Shown piece after piece: positions 20,896-33,457 of a stretch of 64,000 bases of DNA. The DNA is taken from the NCBI GenBank assembly GCA_037962975.1, contig CM075676.1, forward strand, positions 23,803,001-23,867,000. Direction: 5' to 3'. The notes below the pieces were generated by a model. It ran no database searches. It had not been told where the DNA came from and was given only the letters and a program-made list of their open reading frames with translations. This DNA is from Clitoria ternatea. Lineage: Eukaryota > Streptophyta > Magnoliopsida > Fabales > Fabaceae. The first letter of the stretch is position 1; every line of letters begins with the position of its first letter. The position numbers and the translations under genes are program-made.

Positions 20896-23800
20896 CATCA
20901 ATAGTCTGTTGCCCTTAAATGCAGAGGCTAAGACTTATCATACTAACTTTAACCTTTATAGCTTAATCATCAAGATTCCTTATCAAAGTTCATACTGAAA
21001 TTTCAAATATTTTTCTAATAAGGAAAATACCTTTTCTTTAAGTATTGTAAAAGAATTCAAAATCACTTGCTTATACACACACATTTGAGAATATTATCTT
21101 GGGAAATAAGCATCTTCTTGAAATACTAGGGAAATAAGTCTAAAGAGCTACTTGTTTTCGAAAGGATAATTCAATATATTGACTCCATAGACACCGCCCC
21201 GTTATATCAGCCTATAACGAAACTTAGTCCCATCAATCCTACAATCTATACATTCTACTCTTTAAAATACTCAAGGTTGAACAAAATTTCTTAATACACA
21301 AAATATCATTTCTTTTGAAATTTTCTTTAACTGATACTTGAAACGTTGTTCCACCGCATTGGTCGGTCGCGAAACTTCGTTCACTTTCAGATTCTCAATT
21401 AGAAATCTCTTTAACTAATTTTGGTACTTTAAATATAAAATACAATTTCTCAAAATATTTATACTACAGAATTGAATTTTGAATTTCTGAAAAGCGTCTT
21501 CTTTATTAGTTTTTGTTAAAAACTTATTTCTTATGACATATTCGCCAGGAAACTCCAAATTAAGAAATTCCAAAACCAAAACCACTTATTTTCAAGGTTC
21601 CACTTTTATGAAGTAAGAACATAACTTTATTACTGTCCAAAATTAGAAAATATTATAAAACCATCAAATACTATTTTTCTTTTTTTTTTTGTACATCATA
21701 ACTCACTATTAAGGATAATGTGTATCACACGCTCAATTTATTTTAGTCTTACACTCATGGACCATACCTAGCATTTCATCATAAGTCAAATAAACAACAA
21801 TCCACAACACAAGGGCCGCATGCCCATCCATCACACATTTCGTGACCATATGCAACCTTGTAATCAATTCTCATCGAATTACCTTCTTTTGGGACCCCAC
21901 CGGGACTCGCATTTGCTTCTCTTTTCACATTGACTCAATTAATTTCACGCTTTCTCAATCAAATTAAATCAAGACTTCAAGCACATCACACATATGTATC
22001 ATATACAAATTCATCAAATTTTCACATATGTATCAACAAATCAGGTACCCAAGTTTTATAGCTCAAAAGCAACAATCGTATAAGCACTTATCACTTAAAA
22101 TACCATACCAACTTAATTAATTCTTGAAAAATCAGAACATCACCACTTTTAAGTTCTCATCACAAACATCAACTTTCCATATAATCCATGCATCGAGCAT
22201 AATTTCTTCTAACACCAATTTATGTACCCAAAAAATTTAACACAAGACCATAATCACTCAAGCACCTTAACACTTAATTATTTCATATTGATACCTATTT
22301 TCTTCCATTCTAACGTGATAAAGAAGCATCTAACACAAATTAATCCTTGCATCAAAACATCACTTTACATTGCCAAATCATTCAGAAAAACTCAGGCCAA
22401 GGAAACATTCATTTAGGCACTTAACATCTTAAAAATTTATACAAGGATAAAATAAACTTTAAAAATTTAGAATGTACTCATTTTCAATTTTTCATCTAGT
22501 ATTAGAATTTTCAACATACTTATAACCCAAAGTTTTCATTTTTTAAGAAATTGAACACTTTAACTTGTTATCACTAAAAGAATTTTATATGGGTTATTTT
22601 CTTTACTAAAAAAAATTCCACCATTATTTAAAACTCACAAAATAATTGAGATAACCCATTAATTTCATAAACTAATTTATATAACTTTCTTAGGCCAAAA
22701 TTTCAATAGTCAACACTAAACTCACACTTTACACCAATGTCCTTCTTAACACCTCCACGTTTTAACACCATTAAAGTTTTTTAAATCACCATTTATGCAT
22801 CTAAACTCACGGCCACCATAACCAATCATGCCACCATAATTTGAAGTATTTAAAATACCAAAACATGCATACATATATTTAGTCATCTCACGGCCAAGCA
22901 AGGAAATACCTAAACAAAATATTAGATTCTCATTTTTACAACCATTGCCTTAGCAATCTTAAAATCAAGTTTCAAATTTTCAAAAGAAACCTCCATGCAT
23001 AGGTTCACGGTGCTCATGGCCAACACAAACCAAATATGCTAACACATATTTTAAATTTTCCCAATAGCAAGGAACAACACTACAAGTACATGAAATATGC
23101 TAGATCAATATCAAGTTAACATGCATGCACCTTAAATGCTATAAAGCATTGCAAGAGTAACATGCATGGAGGATCAATACTAAGGATCATGGAACCAATA
23201 TGCAAACACCAAAATATTAGAGATCATCACCAAGTTAACATGCATGCAATGGAAACAAAATTTAATGGGCAAGATCCTCATTTACCTCATGGAACCCGCG
23301 AGAATAAGAGAGGAAAAATAGTGGCTTTGCCTTGCTTGTTGCTCCCAAGAAGATCCAAGTGCTCCTCTAGTTCAGAATGAAGAAAAACTCCACCTTTGGG
23401 CTAGGTGGTGGTCTTGGCCAAACATAAAAAGGGAGAAGGAAAGCTCCAAAATTTTTGATGGTGGTGAGAGTGTTTAAGCTTTTTGAGAGTCTCCCTAAAG
23501 GGGAAGGAAACTCTCGGTTATGGTGGAAGAAAAGAGATGAAGGATTTTCTTTTGGCTTCAAGGGAAAGGACACAAGGTGTAAGAGATGAAGAAAAAGCAA
23601 AGAAGAAAGGTGAGAGTGAGGGAGAGACGCGAGAATAAGGGACGTGCACAAGGCGGTGGGTCTCGACCATCAATAGAAGAAGAGGGAAAAAGATGGCTTG
23701 GCCATTTGTGTTCCATGGAGGAAAAGAAAGAAAAAGAGCAAGGAGAAATAAGGTGCAAGTATGAATGAAGAGTAAGAGTCAGCTATATATAGGTGTGCGT

Positions 23801-23896
23801 GAGTGGTGTGTGCCATGGAGAAAAAAAAGAGTAAAGAGAACAAATTGCAAAGTTTTGCTTCTAGAAACACAATGATTAAAAAAGTTGCATGCAACC
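20896..23896 (-). repeat. Basal LTR-like sequence of the nest, segment 2
   Basis: AT-rich non-coding DNA that continues segment 1. On the minus strand a CTATATATAG box (23783-23792) is followed by a leader-like section, so this looks like the R-U5 part of a minus-oriented LTR. Its layout parallels 60565-63300 at the window end. It is cut at 23896 by the TGTAACACCCC terminus of the next solo LTR. The open frames at 23367-23768 lie in the leader and show no protein family. Confidence 0.55.
23783..23792 (-). promoter_or_regulatory. LTR TATA box, minus strand
   Basis: CTATATATAG, palindromic. It is placed by analogy with the TATA of the related LTR at 63263-63272, just before a leader-like stretch read on the minus strand. 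Confidence 0.45.
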
Positions 23897-24162
23897 TGTA
23901 ACACCCCCTTATATACACGAGATATATATCTATTCTTCTTGCTTTTAAAATTTTTAGAAAGATATACATATTTATCACTTCCTATCTCACGTATACAAGG
24001 ACGTATATACATCTGATTTTATTTGAATTTTAAAAGTAAAAAGTTTCAAATTATTCAGAATGATAAAATGAACTTTCAGAAAATCATAAGTGATCAAAGA
24101 TTACAGTATCATATCCAAGGAATAAGGTTTATTAAAGTTTAACTTTTACCTTGAATTACAAT

Positions 24163-24890
24163 TGATCTGTCCTGAACCGGGGTCTGGAGATCCGGACTCA
24201 AGTCAATCACAAATAGTATGCAAATACTGTGCAGAAGACCGGATGTATGAGTATCCGGTGTAATATCCGTTGTCCTTGAGTGAGGAGAGCGGATTGGGCG
24301 TCCTAGAGATCCTTCACACCGACCTAACGCGTTGAAGTGGGCGAATGGTGGTGTCACCTGCAAAGATTCTCCGACGCTCAAGTCAGTGATAATATTCCAA
24401 GTAAGGAATATATTTTAGAGAGAAATCGTTCATAGATTCAGTTGAAGATCCCTCACTTCATTAATGAAATGAGTTCATATACCTGATTGGCTCGTTTTAC
24501 GAGGACTCGTTAGTGGGGAACCACTAACTCCCATTAGCATTATTTTATTGCGCACTTACCAGCATGATTGGGTCAAGTGGCTATTTTATATTGAGCATGG
24601 AGAATATAGACTAGGATTAGGGAACAAGTTGACCATCCCCGTGAGCAGAATTTGGCTCGTAGTGCAGGGAATTATTGATCGATCCCTGTAGCAATAATCC
24701 TTGTCTTTAGCACAGTGACGTGTGTGTTGTCCGGTGTCATGGTGTTATCCTGAACAACCGGTATAGGGAGAACGCCTGATACGGAATTACAGTCCGGATG
24801 TTTACCGATGACACCGGTTACACGTAGATGTCTTGACAAAGACGTTGAAATATGTCTTGCAGATCGGATACCGGTATTGAGACCGGATCA
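24163..24890 (-). mobile_element. Solo LTR of a Tat-type element, TSD ACAAT
   Basis: Termini TG…CA (TGATCTGTCC … GACCGGATCA), flanked by ACAAT at 24158-24162 and 24891-24895. It shares with the complete element's LTR the start (TGAACCGGGGTCT), a core (GAGATCCTTCACACC … GGTGGTGTCACCTGC … TTCTCCGACGCTCAAGT) and the end. The rest is much diverged, so it is a different subfamily. Orientation is taken from that alignment. 728 bp. Confidence 0.88.
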
Positions 24891-26928
24891 ACAATCATCC
24901 AACTTAATATTGTATTAAGGTAAACTAAAACTAAAGATTTAATACCTCTACTTCGACTGTAACCAATCATTTCCTTATCTTCAAACCATGTGATTTTGGA
25001 ATCCTAATCTTGTCACATCTCTTCTCCTATCCGATTGAGGATGAGACCAATTTACCCTCTTGTAATTTCATCCTTTCATCTTGAACTGCTAGCTATATAT
25101 AACATATATTTTGGACACAGAAATTTAAACAAGAAGGAGTGAGAAACATAATATAATACTTTACAGACAATACATAAGCATAAGAGTTTTCACAATCTAA
25201 TATAATAATTTCAAACACAATCATATACATAATCAATTATGAATGTAGAGTTTTCATAATATAACAATTATACTTTCATTCATAATCACTCACATAGAAT
25301 GTCACAATCACGTGAATGTCATGCAATGTTTTTAATACTACCATCTCATTCATTCTATGCATGTGGGCCCTTAAAGTTTTAGTTTGCACTAGGCCAACCA
25401 GGAGTTTGCACTGTTCCATAATTCCGGATAATAATAACATAAATACCCTCATAGCATATGAACAGCTCAACTGGCGTGGAAACACTTAAAGACTAGTCAG
25501 ACTAAGAAAGTTTTTATTGAGAAAGTACTCGACACTAGGGAGCGACCCCAGGTTACCTGAAGCACCCTTTCACACCCTCTCATCCCAAGGCTCGTAATTA
25601 AGCCTCCTCTAATGTATCCTCGGTTTATATAATCCGTCCCCAGGCAATATCACATCTCATTTCTCTTTAATGATTCATGATACATGAACTACTCACATAT
25701 TTAGTTGGTTAAGACTTTTAGAAACTCAATTATTAAATACCATAAAGGTTCACAAATTCATTTCAATAAACTGTACATTCCCATAAGTTCTTCTTTGAAC
25801 TTCTGTTATACATAAATAAATTTAGTACAGTTTTCAAATTCAGATCTCACCAAAATTGAGTTTCTAAGCCTTAAATATCTCAAAACTTTCTCTTAAAAAA
25901 CTTCACATATTTACATAATCTTTCCCAATTTGAATCTAAACTAGATTGAGTTTAGAAATCTCGACTATAACAAAATATCCTTTAGTTATTCCATTAGGGA
26001 AAACCAATTTAAATTTCTAAAAGAAAAAAAAAATATTTTTAAAATCATTAACTAAGAATACTTAAAACTATAAAAATTTTCTTTAATTCAAGAATTAATT
26101 ATTTCAACCTCTGATTTTCATAAAATAACTTCTTTCTAATACTATATTTTATTCTAGAGATTAAAAATAAAGTTAATGAAAATTATTTCTAAAAAGAAAT
26201 AAAAGACTAAAATAATGATAAAATACTTTCTCTTAGAATAAAAATTTAAAGAGTAAGGTAAGAAAATTCTTACTGAGTTTTAACTTTCCGTCATGCTTGC
26301 TATATGCTCAAACTCATATCACAAGATCATCAATCATAATCAAATATTATCAATTACAATATCATCAATCACAATCAAAAAAATGTCAATCATAATCAAA
26401 TAATATCGATCAAAATTAAATATCATCAATAATAATCAAATACTAATAATTATAATTAAATCAATTAAATATAATTCAAATTTTAATGGTTATTTAAATT
26501 AATAAGATTAATTTTAAGTCTTTATAGTTCATTACTCGCATAGGTCTATATATGTTCATATAGTCCAATCCCAATTCCTTGCATGGGTTCAGTCCAGTTC
26601 GCATAGGTTATCTAGGTATTTGCATAGGTATTCAGATCAAGTTACACAAGATACTTAATTTAAAATTTATTATAAATTTTAAGTTAAATAGTTATTATTT
26701 TAAAATAATAATATTATTAAATTTTAAAAGAGTAGGGGACTCCTCTCATTATTCTTATGTCTTTTCATATTATATTCCTATCTCACTCCCCCTTACCTCT
26801 TGTATCTTGGTTCGTTATGGAAAGTCTGTACGCGCCTCGTCTTCGAGTTCTAAAATATACCAATTTCACTTTAATATAGTTATAAGATGAAAATTAAGAT
26901 TTCTACTTAAAACAAAAATGGTAAATTT

Positions 26929-27130
26929 TGAATAGTGAATAGTGAATAGTAAATAGTAAACGTGAATAGTAATAGTAAATAGTAAAACGTGAATAGTAAC
27001 GGTAAAAAATAAATCGTGAATAGTAAAGGTAAATAGTAACAGTAAATAGTAATTTACTATTTGAATAATAATTTACTATTGAAATAGTATTTTACTATTG
27101 AAATAGTATTTTACTATTCAGAATAGTAAC
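26929..27130. repeat. Opposed AATAGT / ACTATT repeat array
   Basis: About eleven copies of (G/A)AATAGT(A/G)A read forward, followed from about 27053 by TTTACTATT copies in the opposite sense alternating with further AATAGT. The two halves can base-pair, so a transcript through this part of the solo LTR could form a long AU-rich hairpin. Confidence 0.75.
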
Positions 27131-27350
27131 TTAAAATAATATTATTTCCAGTATAATAATATATTTCTAAAAACAATATAAAAATAACCCTAAAAAATAT
27201 AAAAGAGATGTATTCTTACCTTAGAATTTTAACAGAACCTTCCTCCAAAAATTTTATTTCTCTCTCTTACTTCCACCACTATCTCACTAGCACTACTATA
27301 TTAAGAAAACTTAATCTAAAATTATGAATTCTAAAGAAGAATTCCTTCGG

Positions 27351-27359
27351 TATTTATAG
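27351..27359 (-). promoter_or_regulatory. LTR TATA box, minus strand
   Basis: CTATAAATA on the minus strand inside the 3.65 kb solo LTR, followed in that direction by a leader-like stretch. The complete Tat element is inserted upstream of it, in U3. Confidence 0.45.
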
Positions 27360-28271
27360 GAAAGAAAATTTACTATGCATTCTATTATTTTAATATAAAA
27401 ATACTGTACATTTTTTGAATTTTAAATCCTGGTTATTGTGCACCTTTTGAAAATTTCGTACATGCATAGTATTTTGCATAGTAAATATCGGCTGAATTAT
27501 TAAGCCAAATAGTAATCTTTCACTCGGTATATTTTAAAAATTCAAAATTAGTCCTTTTTGAAATTTAGTGATATTATATCAGTTCTTATTAATTTTATGA
27601 TAAGTAATATAAAGTTTAAATTTTAAAAATCTAAAATTTTCTGTTATAAAAATTTATTGATACGTTTCTAATTTTTTAACGATTGGAAAAAATCAAGATT
27701 TTTCTCAAACCGATCATTTTTAGATAAGTCTACTTGAAATGGATCTTAGAAAATTTTCTTATAATTTAAATTCACTTTCTTATAAATATTTTTAATTTTA
27801 AGTCACTTTATATGAATTTAAAATTATTTAAAATATATTATTTTATTAAAATATTTCCAAAATTCCAAAAAATTCCATAAAATTATAAATAATATGTAGA
27901 TCAAAAAGTTCTAAAGAACCATAGTCTAATTCCTTCAAAATTTTATTTTAAAATTCTAATAAGAGTTAAATCATAAATATGTAAAAACATAAATATAAAA
28001 ACATAAAATAAAAGTTGTGAATAATAAATATATTTAAAATTCTTAATATAATTTCATTAATCAATGAATACTAATTAAGTCATTTTAAAATTCTCATTCA
28101 AAATACATAAATATTTTTATTTTATTATTATTATTTTATTTTATTTAAAAAATAAATAATTAAATATAAATACCAAAATTTCATTAAAAATGATAATAAT
28201 AAACTAACTAATAGTAAGTATTTCTCATTAAAGATATATTAATATCTATTTTTTATTTGTGTTGAAAATGG

Positions 28272-29074
28272 TGAACTGGTCTGAACCGGGGTCTACGATC
28301 CGGTGTGGGGACCAGCCACAAAATGTTTATGCTTTGATTGTTTATACACCGGTACAGTGGGTATCCGGTATTATAATCCGACCTCTTAGTGGGAAAAGCC
28401 GGTCTTGTTGTCCTGGAGATCCTTCACACCAGAGTTTTGCGTTGTTACGGGGCGAAAGGTGGTGTCACCTGCGAAGATTCTCCGACGCTCAAGTTAGAAG
28501 AGTGTATAGGAACTCAATGAACACTTAAGCAGTGCAATAGTAAAAGTGAGAGTAAGAACAATGTAACCCTGCATGCGTTGGTGAATATGCTATTTATAGT
28601 TGAACGTGGAAAATGAATCGTTGGGTGCCAGTGGGCCCATGGTTCTGATGCCGTGTGCAAAGTGTCAATCAAAGTGGCTCAGTATTCAGAGTGTGACAGT
28701 GGGTAGGTCAATGATCAGTGTACGATTCTGACACAGGGATGAGGATAATCCTCCTTTTCCGTATATCACGCCTGTAATCGTACTTACTTCCTTCAGTGAA
28801 TGATATAGACACATTCCACTATGCAGGGTATCTACGTTGATAAGTAATGACTTTTACTTATCTTATCATGACGTTGAGGCAAACGGTTGTATGTGACAGA
28901 AAAGTGAGAACGGATGAGGGATTCAATATTTCAGATGAGACCCCGGATGACCGGTATAGGAACCTTTCCTATATCATGTCTTTATAGTACGGATGTTGGC
29001 CCGTGACAGCGGTGGGCCCTCTAGGACGACCAAAATGACGTACTATTTTAAGGGCCGGTGTCCAGACCGGATCA
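28272..29074 (-). repeat. 3' LTR of the Tat element
   Basis: This LTR is downstream in the element's minus-strand sense. It aligns end to end with 39013-39813. About 21 of the 23 substitutions are transitions. It contains the conserved GGTGTCACCTGC … CTCCGACGCTCAAGT core also found in the solo LTR at 24163. Confidence 0.93.
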
Positions 29075-29087
29075 TTTGTCCCCTAGC
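29075..29087 (-). other. Polypurine tract
   Basis: On the minus strand GCTAGGGGACAAA directly abuts the TGATCC start of the 3' LTR. This is the plus-strand primer position and type for gypsy elements. Confidence 0.7.
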
Positions 29088-29605
29088 TTGTGCGAGGGAC
29101 TGTTAAGTTGCTCGTATAAGCTACACAGTCTTCGAGAAGTCTGGATATCGGGAAGGTACACCAAAGATGCCCATTGAAAACACGTGTCAGCTACGTGCTG
29201 GTATTCTATCTGTGCAGCCGCTCTACAGGTAAAATATCCGCTCTCATGCTGCCCTCATAACAGATTTGGACAAAGATTTACAACGAGGGAGATCCCAAGA
29301 GTTTTTGAAAATCGTAACTCTTGGTATTCGAATAGTTGTTGGAATGCATTTAATGCATCTGAAATGATTAGACAATAAATGTATTTCAACACGTGAGTCA
29401 TCATTGCTCCAAAAATGTAACCGTCGTTAGGGCTGTATTGGGCCTGGACTTTGGAAATTAGGGGCTTGTTTCACTCGAAACCTTTTGCGAACCATCGCTA
29501 TTTCGCGCCTTTGACTATGAAACGACAGGGTCGTTTATATTTGAAAAGTTGCGTCTTGGGGTATACGACACGATCCTTGGACGATTGTTTCACTTCTTCG
29601 TTACC

Positions 29606-29613
29606 TATAAAAG
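29606..29613 (+). promoter_or_regulatory. TATA box of the antisense gene
   Basis: TATAAAAG on the plus strand, 179 bp before the antisense start codon and outside the LTR. It is followed by a pyrimidine-rich leader (CTTTCTCTC…) typical of plant 5' UTRs. It suggests the antisense gene has its own promoter and does not depend on the LTR. Confidence 0.6.
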
Positions 29614-29791
29614 GGTAACTTAACAAGTTTCAAAATTCACTATTGCCTTCAAGCTAGTGAAACTCTGCAAAAATTTCGAAGACCCTGTTGCTGTCATTTT
29701 TGTGAAGGCTTCCTCACCCTTAACTTTCTCTCTTAGGTAACCTCTTTCATCCCTAAACTCGCATTTCTTTAATTTTCTTCAAACTTCAGCC

Positions 29792-32426
29792 ATGCGCCCT
29801 AGGCAGAACAACGTTGGTACTTCGAACAGGGGGAAACATAGCTCTCGCGCCCCCTCAGGCCATCGTGGTGGGAGGATTCCTGTGAATCTTCCTGTGGCCA
29901 GGTATCACCGTTCAGAGAGGGTTGGAACTCCTTCTTCGCGGTTGCCAGTGGTTCAGCACCGCCCTAAGGATTCCTTCGGCTCGAGGGCTATCAGTCTCTC
30001 TGACAGTGAATCGAGTGCAGAAGGATACCTCTCTGACGATGTTGCCTTTTACCACAACACTAGAATATTTCGGCGGGCATCAGATAAAATGGAGGTTCCA
30101 GGATCTGGGAAGACGCTTATCCTTTGTACTGTTGAAGGGTGTGTCAACGTGGTTGCACACCGGCTAAACTGGGAGAGGCTGAACAGAAAATGTCCATATT
30201 GCTGGGTCGAAGGGGAATTAAAAGAAATAGCCTCACGTCACACCCGAAAAGATGGGGGACCAGTGAAGCCGCGCTTTCAGGTTTATTCCGATGAGAAATA
30301 TAAGGGGCGTTTCTTGATCCTCGCACCCCAGCCAATGGAAAGGATATGTCATGCGGTTCCAGACGAGAGGTCGGTGTATATGTACGACTTCGTCTTCCAG
30401 AATTTAGGGGTACGCTTCCCCTTACAGAATTCCAAATGGCCGTCCTCTGCTTCCTGGACTGTGCCCCCACGCAACTACACCCGAACGGTTGGGGCTTGGT
30501 GCGTGCCCTGGAAGTTCTTGGGAAGCACTTCAATTTCAAAGCCACTGTGGCAAAACTCTTCTACTACTGCCAAGTGGTCCACCATGCAAATAAGAAGGGC
30601 GGTCTTGGGTTCATCACACTCCGGGCTGACTCGAGGGTAGTAAATTTCAAATCCTTCACCGAATCTGCGAAGATTGATGGTCATTCATTTAAACAGTACT
30701 ACACGCGGATTCGGGTGAAGGACAAAAAGCCGGTCTTCTGGCTGAATAAAGAGGGAATCACCAAATTCCCTACCAGCTGGACACACAAACATTTCTTGTT
30801 AATAAGCCGTGCTTATTACACTGAAGAGGATGAACTCTCCTCTCACTCCGTAAAGGTGTTGAGCGCTATGAGGTCCTGCTCTATGGTCCTAAATGGGTTT
30901 TCCTGTAGACTCCTCCTTGGGAACGCCGAAGTCAGGGATGAATACCTTAGTAAATATCCGTTCTCTTACTTTTATGTTATAATATACTTTCATTACATCC
31001 ACCATACTAATGTCTATCTTTTCCCTTTTTCCAGCACAAATCGAAAAAGTTTCCTCCGAAATGCTCTCCTTGAAGTCTATGCTGGTGGATGATGATTCCT
31101 CCTCAGACGAGAATAATATCCAAGCCAAGAGGAACTCCTTCAAGGCTGAGGCTCCGCTGATCCTCTTAACTTCTGATGTGGGGGATGACGTGCCCCTCTT
31201 GGAAGAGAAGAGCGGCGAGGAGCAAACTCAGGAGCAGAAGCAGGAGCAGCCTGCTCCCGACAAAAAGAAAAGAAGGAGAGTGCTTGTTAAGGCCTCGGAG
31301 AAGAAAAAGCCTTCTGCTGAGGGGTCCTCTCAAAAGCGCCAAAGGACCTTGGAAGAGACCGACATAAAAAAGGACAAAGGGAAAAAGGGTCCTTCCTCTC
31401 TCCATGATCAACTCACCTCCAAAAGGGTCCTTCCTCTCTCCCTTCCTCTGGTTCCAAGGCTCCATGCCTCCCACACTTCCCAAAGCAAGGTATTGCCTCC
31501 GTCCTTCTCTTGAGGCTGCCGACGTACGGAGTGCTTGCAAGGTCGGCCGCTGGCAACTGGATGAACTCTCTGGCCTGTTGGACTCCTTGAGCGAGAAGGC
31601 GGATTACATGGAGCAATTTGAAAAACTTGAGGCCGATATCGCTGTAAAGGAGGCCTGGGCAGCTAAGCAGGCAGAAACTACGAGGGGAGTTGAATCGGAC
31701 CTGAAGAAGGCTAAAGAGCTGCTGGAGAAGAAGACTGAAGAAATAAGCCGTCTTCATTTAGCAAATAAATCTTTGGAGCAGCAAGTTTCTGAACTTTAGC
31801 AGCAAAATAAGTCTATTCCCCTCCTAGAGGAAGAGCTCCAACTTGAGAAGAAGAAATCTGCCAAGCTGAGTGAAGATCTTGTAGCAGCGGAGGTCGGTCA
31901 TAACAAAAGCTTGGGAGAATGGGAGGCCCTCAAGAAGGAGTTGCAGGCCCAGATCGAAGAGTTGAAGGAGGGGAGTGCGGCTGCTAGGCCATCGGAGGAA
32001 GACAATGCCAAACTTCGAAAGAAACTGGCTGCTTCCAAAGCTAAGGCTACCAAGGCTTTGGAAATATACAAAAATGTAGCCTTTGAATCATTTGGCCTAG
32101 CTCTTCGTCAGGTCTTCTATCGCAACCCCGATGTGAAACTCAATTTATACGGGTTTCATCCGTTCTATGAGTTTCACGGAGGGAAACTGGTTCTGGTGAA
32201 GAGTGATGGCTCGCACGAGGATCCTCCTGACTCTCTTTATGAATTGCCTCCTCTTCCGGAGGGCCAGAGCATGGGGCCACCACCCATCACTCCCGGCTCT
32301 GAAAGTGCCGCTCAAGAAAACGTCCCAAAAGACCAGGAGCCCGGAGGTGAAGCAAATCAAGATCAGAGAACTGAGAAGGGCGGAAAGGACGTGCCCACAG
32401 CGGAAAATCAAGCGCCTGCTTCCTAA
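29792..32426 (+). pseudogene. Antisense gene of the Tat element, spliced, now broken
   Basis: The ATG at 29792 has a good context (GCCATGC). Residues 1 to about 210 include a Cys cluster (CTVEGC … CPYC, about 113-141). A one-base slip near 30420-30425 changes frame; the next part (LTEFQMAV … QLHPNGWG) has the look of the plant 'putative gypsy-type transposon' domain (Pfam Transposase_28 as I recall it). A GT-AG intron (30950-31034, 85 nt) restores phase to QIEKVSSEML. An acidic and lysine-rich linker with KKKRRR follows, then after a further frame change near 31440-31520 a long coiled coil (about 31540-32070) and an acidic tail. A TAG at 31797-31799 interrupts the coiled coil. Tat elements such as Grande encode an antisense protein here; its role is unknown. 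Confidence 0.72.
30950..31034 (+). other. Probable intron in the antisense gene
   Basis: Donor CTTA|GTAAATATCC and acceptor TTTTTCCAG|CACAAATC flank 85 nt of T-rich sequence. Joining the flanks gives an uninterrupted frame (EYL-T-QIEKV). Read unspliced, the frame soon terminates. Length and T-richness fit a short plant intron. Confidence 0.65.
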
Positions 32427-33457
32427 TTTTTTGCACTTTTAACTTCATTGCTGTGTACTGTGATCAGCTCCAGTTTTATTTTAGTTTGTATAAAATTGCA
32501 TTGAATGAATAAGATGTTCCTTAAGTTTGCCTTTAACATTCACAAGAAACATACCGTTATACATAACTTAGGCATATATGCTACGCTTTTACCTTTGCAT
32601 TATTCATGAGACCGTTCTGTATAATTATCTTGACCTTGAAATGTAATATGCACCCCGGAGAAAGTGATTAGAATCGTAACAAACAAGTTATAGGCATAGA
32701 ATCATTCATACGTGTACTATCCCCAAGTATGAGTATCTTGGGGGGGCAAACTTCTGCCGTGAGATGTTACCTTTAACTCCTTTGAGGGTGAGAAGGTACG
32801 TTCGACCTCTGTAATGCAACACCGCATAACGGGTAATAACCTTTAACAAATACTAAGAACAACGTTTCGTGTTTAGGAATCTGCAAGCAAAATACTCCAA
32901 TAAGGATGATGATTGAGTCTTCCATCATAAGGATGAGGATGAGAATTATCTACGCCAGGAGTTACATCGTCAACTCATAGGATAAGTGGTTGCGATCATC
33001 CGTCCTGGGGAAACTACTTCAAAAATGAGGACGGTGATTGATTCTGCCCAACGTTTGGCCAAACCTACTAGTTGTACTTGGAGTTCGGTTCAATCCTACA
33101 ATCCAAGCCTTTTACGGTGTTCGGTTTAATCCTACTAACCGTACTAGGAGTTCGGTTTATTCTTACAATCCGAGTCTTCAGACGAGGTTCGGTACAACCT
33201 TGATAAAGGTTTGATCCTACGCTTCATCCCTCGAGGAGTTACATCGCCAATTCATAGAAATAAGTGATTGGGATCATCCGTCCTGAGGATCTTTATGCGC
33301 AGCGGCTTAAAGCTATAAATCATAACATAAAAAGAAAAAGTGAAGACAATAAGTTCATGAATTACATTCTCATTAAATTAAAGATAGATTATAGAGGGAG
33401 CGTAGTTGGGGTTATGCCTCGTTAAAACCTTCTTGAGAAAACCCTATGGGGAAAAAC
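32424..33457. other. Spacer between the antisense gene and the integrase end
   Basis: About 1 kb non-coding in both directions, where the two convergent genes end. An AATGAATAAG motif near 32503 could serve the antisense transcript as a polyadenylation signal. Near 33050-33190 GGTTCGGTTTAATCCTAC-like phrases repeat three or four times. Confidence 0.5.

Noticed and set aside
23367..24012. Several open frames of 60-102 codons on both strands
   Set aside because: LTR leader and promoter sequence; hydrophobic low-complexity translations and no conserved motif.
31387..31441. Tandem duplication in the antisense gene
   Set aside because: Only 17 bp (GGGTCCTTCCTCTCTCC) repeat at 38-nt spacing and the following bases differ, so a true tandem duplication is not shown.
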